Shown one piece after another: positions 7,201 through 10,823 of a stretch of DNA of 10,823 nucleotides. The stretch covers positions 1-10,823 of the forward strand of contig DJBL01000047.1 in NCBI GenBank assembly GCA_002435595.1, written 5' to 3'. This stretch comes from Stenotrophomonas maltophilia. GTDB lineage: Bacteria; Pseudomonadota; Gammaproteobacteria; Xanthomonadales; Xanthomonadaceae. Under the pieces are notes generated by a model. It worked only from the letters and a program-made list of their open reading frames with translations, was not told the DNA's origin and searched no databases. Each line of letters opens with the position of its first letter. Positions within the stretch are counted from its first letter, which is position 1. A program made the translations under genes and the position numbers.

Positions 7201-7410
7201 TCAGCGCTGCGCCGCCTCGCACGCGTGGCGGGCGTCACGTGCAAGGCCATCCAACAGGTGGCCATCCTCGCGCGCGGTCAGGCGCGCCACGGCCGCGGAG
7301 CCATCGGGCAACAGCCGGCGCACTGCCTGGCTGAGCGGCACCGGGAAGCTGCGCGACGGCCCTCCGGTCGCGCCGGTGGTAACCACGCCGAACGTGCACG
7401 GCAGCAGCAT
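7201..7410 (-). CDS. Probable small protein of unknown function
   Basis: A 69-residue frame with G/C at most third positions and balanced protein-like composition: a short hydrophobic start (MLLPCTFGVVTTGATGG), then PLSQAVRRLLPDGSAAVARL and an Asp/Arg/His-containing C-terminal helix ending HACEAAQR. No family recognised. There is no ribosome binding site before ATG 7410, but a TATAGT (minus strand 7438-7433) would start transcription about 17 nt upstream, consistent with a near-leaderless message. It lies between the RAYT gene and the divergent methyltransferase. It could be the remnant of a longer gene; I rate it about even. Confidence 0.45.
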   Translation of the reverse strand: MLLPCTFGVVTTGATGGPSRSFPVPLSQAVRRLLPDGSAAVARLTAREDGHLLDGLARDARHACEAAQR

Positions 7411-7432
7411 CGGCGTCTGCGCACACCGGCGC

Positions 7433-7438
7433 ACTATA
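7433..7438 (-). promoter_or_regulatory. Candidate -10 element for the small leftward gene
   Basis: On the minus strand this reads TATAGT, five of six matches to the -10 consensus, 23 bp before ATG 7410. No good -35 is visible. The same bases offset by two give TATAGC rightward, so the site could also serve the methyltransferase gene. Confidence 0.35.
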
Positions 7439-7512
7439 GCCGCCCCGCCTGCCGCCGGGGTGCCGTCAGGCGCCGTTGCCGCCTTCTCGGGTACGATGCC
7501 CACCCCTTGGCC

Positions 7513-8400
7513 ATGCCGCTGCCAGGCTGCCGTGCAGCCACGGCGCCCCGACTCCCCGTGCCCCATTACACCGGTCCCCTGCTCACCCGCCCGCTTGCCG
7601 AAGCCCTCCTCCGCGCCCGCGACAGCGGTGCCGCCAGCTGGACCGGCTCGCTCGACCTGGCCCGCTCCACCGGCACCGCCACGCTGGCCGCCGATCACTG
7701 GATCTGGAAGGACCAGCGCCATGCGTATCCGGGCAAGACCAAGGACCGCACCCTGTACTACTGGGACGGGGAGGAATTCCTGGCGGTGTCGCGCTTCGGC
7801 ACGGCGCTGATCAAGCTGGTGCCCACCGAATGGGACGCACCCACCTTCGAGATCGATGGCATCAAGATGCTGCCCAGCGCGCAGGTCTCCCCGTTCGAGG
7901 ATGCGCGGCGCAAGGTGGCGCTGATCGCTCCGGCGGGCAAGACCGTGCTCGATACCTGTGGCGGGCTGGGCTACTTCGCTGCCTGCTGTCTGGACGGCGG
8001 GGTGGCCCGCATCCAGTCGTTCGAAAAGAATCCGGACGTCCTGTGGCTGCGCACGCTCAACCCGTGGTCGCCGGACCCCGAGGCGGCCAGCAGCGGCGGC
8101 CGTCTGTCGCTCACCCATGCCGATGTGTCGCAGGCCATCGAGGGCCTGGAGAGCAGCTCGGTGGATGCCATCCTGCATGACCCGCCGCGCTTTGGCATTG
8201 CCGGCGAGCTGTACTCGCAGGTGTTCTACGACCAGTTGGCACGGGTGATCCGCAAGGGCGGGCGGATGTTCCATTACACCGGCGCGCCCAACAAACTCAC
8301 CAGTGGCCGCGACGTGCCGCGCGAGGTGGCCAAGCGCCTGGAGAAGGCCGGCTTCAAGGCTGACCTGGCGCTGGACGGCGTGCTCGCGGTGAGGCGCTGA
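7513..8400 (+). CDS. Class I SAM-dependent methyltransferase with DPPR motif
   Basis: About 295 residues. The N-terminal half (about 20-135) is a mixed domain with WIWKDQRHAYPGKTKDRTLYYW. The Rossmann-like methyltransferase domain follows: motif I VLDTCGGLGYFA (145-156) for SAM binding, the acidic residue ending motif II in IQSFEKNPDV, a D-containing motif III, then motif IV AILHDPPRFG (DPPR at 223-226), and KGGRMFHYTGAP after it. DPP(Y/R) active sites occur in enzymes that methylate amino groups of bases, amino acids or related substrates (family knowledge). The HDPPRF plus FHYTG pattern recalls a group first annotated as predicted archaeal methyltransferases (COG2521), from memory. The substrate is unknown. 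The start is uncertain: ATG 7513 is used; GTG 7558 (MPHYTGPLL) is an alternative. Further upstream the frame is open but not coding-like. Neither start has a clear ribosome binding site. Confidence 0.9.
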   Translation: MPLPGCRAATAPRLPVPHYTGPLLTRPLAEALLRARDSGAASWTGSLDLARSTGTATLAADHWIWKDQRHAYPGKTKDRTLYYWDGEEFLAVSRFGTALIKLVPTEWDAPTFEIDGIKMLPSAQVSPFEDARRKVALIAPAGKTVLDTCGGLGYFAACCLDGGVARIQSFEKNPDVLWLRTLNPWSPDPEAASSGGRLSLTHADVSQAIEGLESSSVDAILHDPPRFGIAGELYSQVFYDQLARVIRKGGRMFHYTGAPNKLTSGRDVPREVAKRLEKAGFKADLALDGVLAVRR

Positions 8401-8426
8401 GCACGGCGCCGCACGCCGGAATCCGA

Positions 8427-8441
8427 GCGGTCGTTGACCGC
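8427..8441. terminator. Hairpin between convergent methyltransferase and small basic gene
   Basis: GCGGTC (8427-8432), triloop GTT, GACCGC (8436-8441): a perfect 6-bp stem in the 46-bp gap between the stop at 8400 (+) and the stop at 8447 (-). No T-tract follows, so its strength as a terminator is uncertain. Confidence 0.4.
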
Positions 8442-8446
8442 CCGGG

Positions 8447-8620
8447 TCAGTCCTCGCGGGGCAGCTTCTTCGCCCACATGTTGTCCACCAGATTGGGATA
8501 GACGCGGCCGTTTTCCTCGGCCCGCTGCCGCGCGGCCTCTTTCTGCGCGGGCGACAACGGCCGCGACTTGCCCTTGTTGGGCGTCGGCTTCTTCCACGGG
8601 GGCGTGCGGGGCGCGGGCAT
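8447..8620 (-). CDS. Small basic protein of unknown function (57 residues)
   Basis: A short frame with strong G/C third-position bias. It begins MPAPRTPPWKKPTPNKGKSR, continues with PLSPAQKEAAARQRAEENG-like helical sequence (exactly PLSPAQKEAARQRAEENGR, about 21-39) and ends VYPNLVDNMWAKKLPRED. The Lys/Pro-rich basic start, the SPAQKEAA helix and the YPNLVDNM ending look like a conserved small-protein family that I have seen unannotated in proteobacteria, without known function. The basic, disordered start would fit nucleic-acid or ribosome contact, which is inference only. It starts 8 bp after the hydrolase stop in the same direction, so it is probably the second gene of a two-gene transcript. 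The Shine-Dalgarno match is weak (GAAGAAG about 14 nt upstream). Confidence 0.75.
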   Translation of the reverse strand: MPAPRTPPWKKPTPNKGKSRPLSPAQKEAARQRAEENGRVYPNLVDNMWAKKLPRED

Positions 8621-8628
8621 GATGGCGG

Positions 8629-9438
8629 TTACTTCTTCAGGAACGCCACCAGCGCCGCGTTGAACTGCTCCGGATGGCTGGCATTACAGCCGTGCGGCGC
8701 GTCCTTGAGCACCACGGCCTCGCTGCCGGCAATGGCCGCATGGGTACGCCTGCCCGAGCCCTCGTAAGGCACCGTGCCGTCGCTGTCACCATGCAGCACC
8801 AGCGTGGGCACGCTCACCTTCTTCAGGTCCTCGCGGAAATCAGTGGTGGCAAAGGCCTGCATGCAGCCCAGCGCCGCGGTCTGGTCGGACTGCTGGCACA
8901 GCTTGATCGCCGCCTGGCGCTCGCTCTCGCTCACCTTCAGCGCGCCCTTGGCGCTGAAGAAATCGGTGGTGAAGTTGTCGAAGAAGCCATCGCGGTCGCG
9001 CCCCAGGTCCTGGCGCATCTGCTCGGCCTTGGACGGGGTGAGCGGGCCATCAGGGTTGTCGGCGGTCTGCAGCATGTACGGCGGCACCGCCGAGGCGAAT
9101 ACCACGCTACGCAGGCGCTGCTCGCCGTGGCGGGCGATGTAGCGCGCCACTTCGCCGCCGCCCATCGAGAAGCCCACCAGGGTGACATCCTGCAGGCCCA
9201 GGTCGTCGATCACGCTCGCCAGATCGTCGGCCAGGGTGTCGTACTCATAGCCGTCGGCCGGCTTTTCCGAGCGCCCGAAGCCGCGCCGGTCGTAGGCGAC
9301 CACGCGGTAGCCGGCGTGCTTCAGCACCGGCACCTGCGCCTTCCACGATTCGGCCGACAGCGGCCAGCCGTGGATCAACACCACCGGGCGGCCGGTGCCG
9401 CCGGTGTCTTCAACGTGCAGCTTGACGCGTGATGCCAT
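8629..9438 (-). CDS. Alpha/beta hydrolase, non-haem haloperoxidase/arylesterase type
   Basis: The 269-residue product has the full layout of the cofactor-free haloperoxidase/esterase family: oxyanion-hole motif HGWP (23-26), the YDRRGFGRS segment (49-57), nucleophile elbow GFSMGG with Ser91, the catalytic acid in HGDSDGTVP (Asp218 or Asp220), and His249 in APHGCNASHPEQF. Length matches the family (about 270-280). No signal peptide, so cytoplasmic. Relatives hydrolyse esters or lactones and can show perhydrolase side activity; the natural substrate cannot be read from sequence. ATG 9438 is supported by AGGAG 8 nt upstream (minus strand). The frame is open further upstream to 9708 but that part lacks coding character and overlaps the neighbouring gene. 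It probably heads a short transcript with the 57-residue protein. Confidence 0.95.
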   Translation of the reverse strand: MASRVKLHVEDTGGTGRPVVLIHGWPLSAESWKAQVPVLKHAGYRVVAYDRRGFGRSEKPADGYEYDTLADDLASVIDDLGLQDVTLVGFSMGGGEVARYIARHGEQRLRSVVFASAVPPYMLQTADNPDGPLTPSKAEQMRQDLGRDRDGFFDNFTTDFFSAKGALKVSESERQAAIKLCQQSDQTAALGCMQAFATTDFREDLKKVSVPTLVLHGDSDGTVPYEGSGRRTHAAIAGSEAVVLKDAPHGCNASHPEQFNAALVAFLKK

Positions 9439-9547
9439 GGGGGCGCTCCTGTCGGTTGAATAGGCGTTCGATGCTAGGGCGCGCGGTTGACAGATGCTGT
9501 GAAAGAAACCGGCACACCGATGACGCGGCGTGCACGTTGCCAGGCCG
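9439..9547. promoter_or_regulatory. Upstream region of the hydrolase gene
   Basis: A 109-bp gap between two leftward genes, presumably carrying the hydrolase promoter. TAGCAT (minus strand, about 9475-9470) is a weak -10 candidate without a spaced -35. A small stem, CCGCC-TTC-GGCGG (9552-9564), overlaps the last codons of the gene to the right and could slow its transcript end. Confidence 0.3.
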
Positions 9548-10504
9548 CTATCCGCCTTCGGCGGGGCGCCGGAGGACATCGTAGATGCCGGTAGACTCGA
9601 TACTGACCAGATCCATGCTGCGGACCGCGAAATTGACGAACGTGCCGTCACCCGCTTTCGCCGCCGCGATCTTCGGCGCGCCGTAGACGAACACCACGCA
9701 GTCCTCACCGCTTTGCGCGTAGTTGGACAGGCGCTTCTCGTGCATCGCCCGCATCTCGGACGTCTTCAGGGTGTCTTTCCAGATCGTCAGCGTGGGCCGG
9801 CGCCGCTCTTTCAGCGTCGTGTCGGCAATGCTCTGGACGGCGCTGCTGAATTTGATGCGATACGCCTTTGCGTCTTCGGTGATCGTCGCAGTGCCCCAGT
9901 ACACGCGCGTGCTTCCGCTCAGCTGCGGCCGCTTGTAGAAGATGCACTCGAACATCTCCTTGTAGCTGAGCGCCTCCTGCGCCCCCACCTGCAGCGTCTG
10001 CTGCGCATCCGTGCCCGCCCGGCGCGCCTTCAGCCAACGCGACACCAGCGAACGTACCGAATAGAACTCGGTGCTGCGACTGCGCACCCCACCCTCTCCG
10101 CCAGCCGAGCGGCTCCCACTGGTGCCGACGGCCCCGCCGGCCAGCGTCTGCTTCGGGGTGAAGTGACCGGCAGGGCGCTTCAGCAGCAACCGATCCGGCG
10201 CCGGCGTGCCCGCCTCCGCGCGCGGGCCTGGCGCGCCGCCACCACGCAGCGCCGCCTGGGCCGCCAGCACCCCGCAGTCCGCGGCATGCACCTCGTGCCC
10301 CTGCTGCTCACGGAAGTGCGGCTGCTGCTTGAGCAGCAGCTCGGGCTTGTCCATGTTCGCGCAGGTGTATCGCGCGGGACACCCCGCGTGCGCGCAGCGA
10401 AAAGCGCGCTTGTCGAAAATCACCTCGGCCCAGTAAAGCTCGTAGGCACGCTCGGCATTGATCTCTTCGTTGAATTCTATGCTGTAGGCCAGTTCTGTCC
10501 GCAT
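9548..10504 (-). CDS. Protein of unknown function with Cys/His-rich N-terminal region
   Basis: A 318-residue cytosolic-looking protein. The N-terminus (about 1-78) contains AYELYWAEVIFDKRAFRC followed by a probable zinc site: Cys37, Cys42, Cys48, then His63 (QPHF), His70, His73 and Cys77. The spacing of a Cys cluster followed by PHF and H...C loosely recalls the N-terminal zinc ribbon of CoiA-like proteins, but I see no PD-(D/E)XK nuclease motif. Residues about 79-150 are Gly/Ala/Arg-rich and probably flexible. The C-terminal domain (about 150-318) alternates short strands and charged helices (RVYWGTATITEDAKAYRIKF, LTIWKDTLK, EDCVVFVYGAPKIA, FVNFAVRSMDLVSI). I do not recognise the family. ATG 10504 has GAG six nt upstream, and a 10-bp palindrome overlaps that spot. 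Neighbours give no functional clue. Confidence 0.85.
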   Translation of the reverse strand: MRTELAYSIEFNEEINAERAYELYWAEVIFDKRAFRCAHAGCPARYTCANMDKPELLLKQQPHFREQQGHEVHAADCGVLAAQAALRGGGAPGPRAEAGTPAPDRLLLKRPAGHFTPKQTLAGGAVGTSGSRSAGGEGGVRSRSTEFYSVRSLVSRWLKARRAGTDAQQTLQVGAQEALSYKEMFECIFYKRPQLSGSTRVYWGTATITEDAKAYRIKFSSAVQSIADTTLKERRRPTLTIWKDTLKTSEMRAMHEKRLSNYAQSGEDCVVFVYGAPKIAAAKAGDGTFVNFAVRSMDLVSIESTGIYDVLRRPAEGG

Positions 10505-10681
10505 CGGTTTCTCACGTGAGTACTCGCCGTCCCAATGGCGCGGAGAGCGCCCACTGAATCACCGGCGCCTTACTCTGCCATTTTCTTCGGACGGCATCAC
10601 ATATTCTCAGGTACCCGATCCCGGCGCGGCGCTACCGTCTCATTCCGTGAGACAGACCCGCCGCATAGTGGCAGTCGTGCC
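10505..10681. promoter_or_regulatory. Divergent upstream region with several short palindromes
   Basis: This 177-bp gap is less GC-rich than its flanks. It holds CTCACGTGAG (10511-10520), a perfect palindrome just upstream of the leftward start; GGCGC-GGAGA-GCGCC (10537-10551); and GTCTCATTCCGTGAGAC (10637-10653), a 6-bp inverted repeat around five bases. TATTCT in CATATTCTCAGG (about 10598-10607) is a possible rightward -10. The CTCA/TGAG arms recur in two of the palindromes with different spacing, so a shared operator is possible but unproven. Confidence 0.4.
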
Positions 10682-10823
10682 ATGACCTCAAGAGCGGCCC
10701 AGATGGACCTTCGCCCGCTATACCCGCGCGCCACCGCGCCCGCGGTCCTCGCCCTGCCCCGCGTCGCCTGTGGCGGCCTGGCCCGCACCTTGCTGCTGCA
10801 CGGGCTGGGGGCGCACCCGGCGT
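10682..10823 (+). CDS. Possible 5' end of an unknown gene, cut by the window edge
   Basis: An open frame from ATG 10682 (or ATG 10703, reading MDLRPLYPRATAPAVLALPR) runs off the right end after at most 47 codons. It has high third-position G/C and a protein-like composition, ending ARTLLLHGLGAHPA. No ribosome binding site is clear; GAG lies about 9 nt before 10703. I do not recognise the protein. The antisense frame at 10597-10788 is Arg-rich and looks like a shadow. Confidence 0.4.
   Translation, partial: MTSRAAQMDLRPLYPRATAPAVLALPRVACGGLARTLLLHGLGAHPA

Noticed and set aside
7147..7512. N-terminal extension of the methyltransferase frame to 7147
   Set aside because: The added 122 residues are Arg/Ala/Gln-rich without protein-like patterning, and overlap the likely small leftward gene.
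9439..9708. N-terminal extension of the hydrolase frame to 9708
   Set aside because: ATG 9438 has AGGAG at good spacing and begins a standard hydrolase N-terminus; the extension overlaps the neighbouring gene and is low-complexity.
9530..10519. 329-codon plus-strand frame opposite the unknown 318-residue gene
   Set aside because: The minus-strand frame has better third-position bias, a plausible ribosome binding site and a metal-site pattern. The plus frame reads as His/Arg-rich antisense.

Overview
The window is GC-rich DNA, with coding frames strongly biased to G or C at third codon positions. The gene set is ordinary for a Xanthomonadaceae chromosome: LysR regulator, ABC-F ATPase, Zur-box zinc genes, a RAYT-type REP transposase, a haloperoxidase-like hydrolase. 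Stenotrophomonas or a close relative is my best guess, inferred from protein style and not from a marker gene. The first 17 bases equal the 3' end of an Illumina paired-end adapter, so this is very probably the start of a draft contig and base 18 is the first genomic base.

Layout. 18-371: upstream region of the LysR gene with no gene I can defend. 372-1274 (+): LysR-type regulator. 1275-1449: promoter and about 125 nt leader with tiny ORFs and a hairpin, ahead of an ABC-F protein (1450-3060, +). The ABC-F gene converges, 13 bp apart, on a COG0523/CobW-type zinc GTPase (3074-4414, -), with a strong hairpin over the junction. The GTPase gene is divergent from a small MerC-like membrane protein (4483-4854, +), and a near-consensus Zur operator lies between them. 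4855-5326 holds no convincing gene. Next come a 110-residue membrane protein (5419-5751, -) and a divergent small lipoprotein (5886-6308, +).

From 6309 to 7200 there is a REP-associated tyrosine transposase gene (6596-7078, -) and, downstream of it, nearly 300 bp of GC-rich inverted repeats. A probable small gene (7201-7410, -) is divergent from a SAM-dependent methyltransferase (7513-8400, +). That gene converges on a two-gene leftward unit: an alpha/beta hydrolase (8629-9438) followed after 8 bp by a 57-residue basic protein (8447-8620). The right end has a 318-residue protein of unknown function with a Cys/His-rich N-terminus (9548-10504, -), an upstream region with palindromes, and the start of a rightward ORF cut by the window edge.

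How the genes work together. The clearest unit is the Zur-controlled divergent pair, a metal chaperone GTPase and a MerC-like membrane protein, which should be derepressed under zinc starvation. The rest look like independent transcription units. I saw no CRISPR array, tRNA, rRNA, prophage module or recognisable defence operon. The best candidates for undescribed biology are the 318-residue Cys/His protein, the MerC-like protein as a zinc-starvation gene, the methyltransferase with archaeal-looking motifs, the ABC-F leader, and the RAYT with its repeats.
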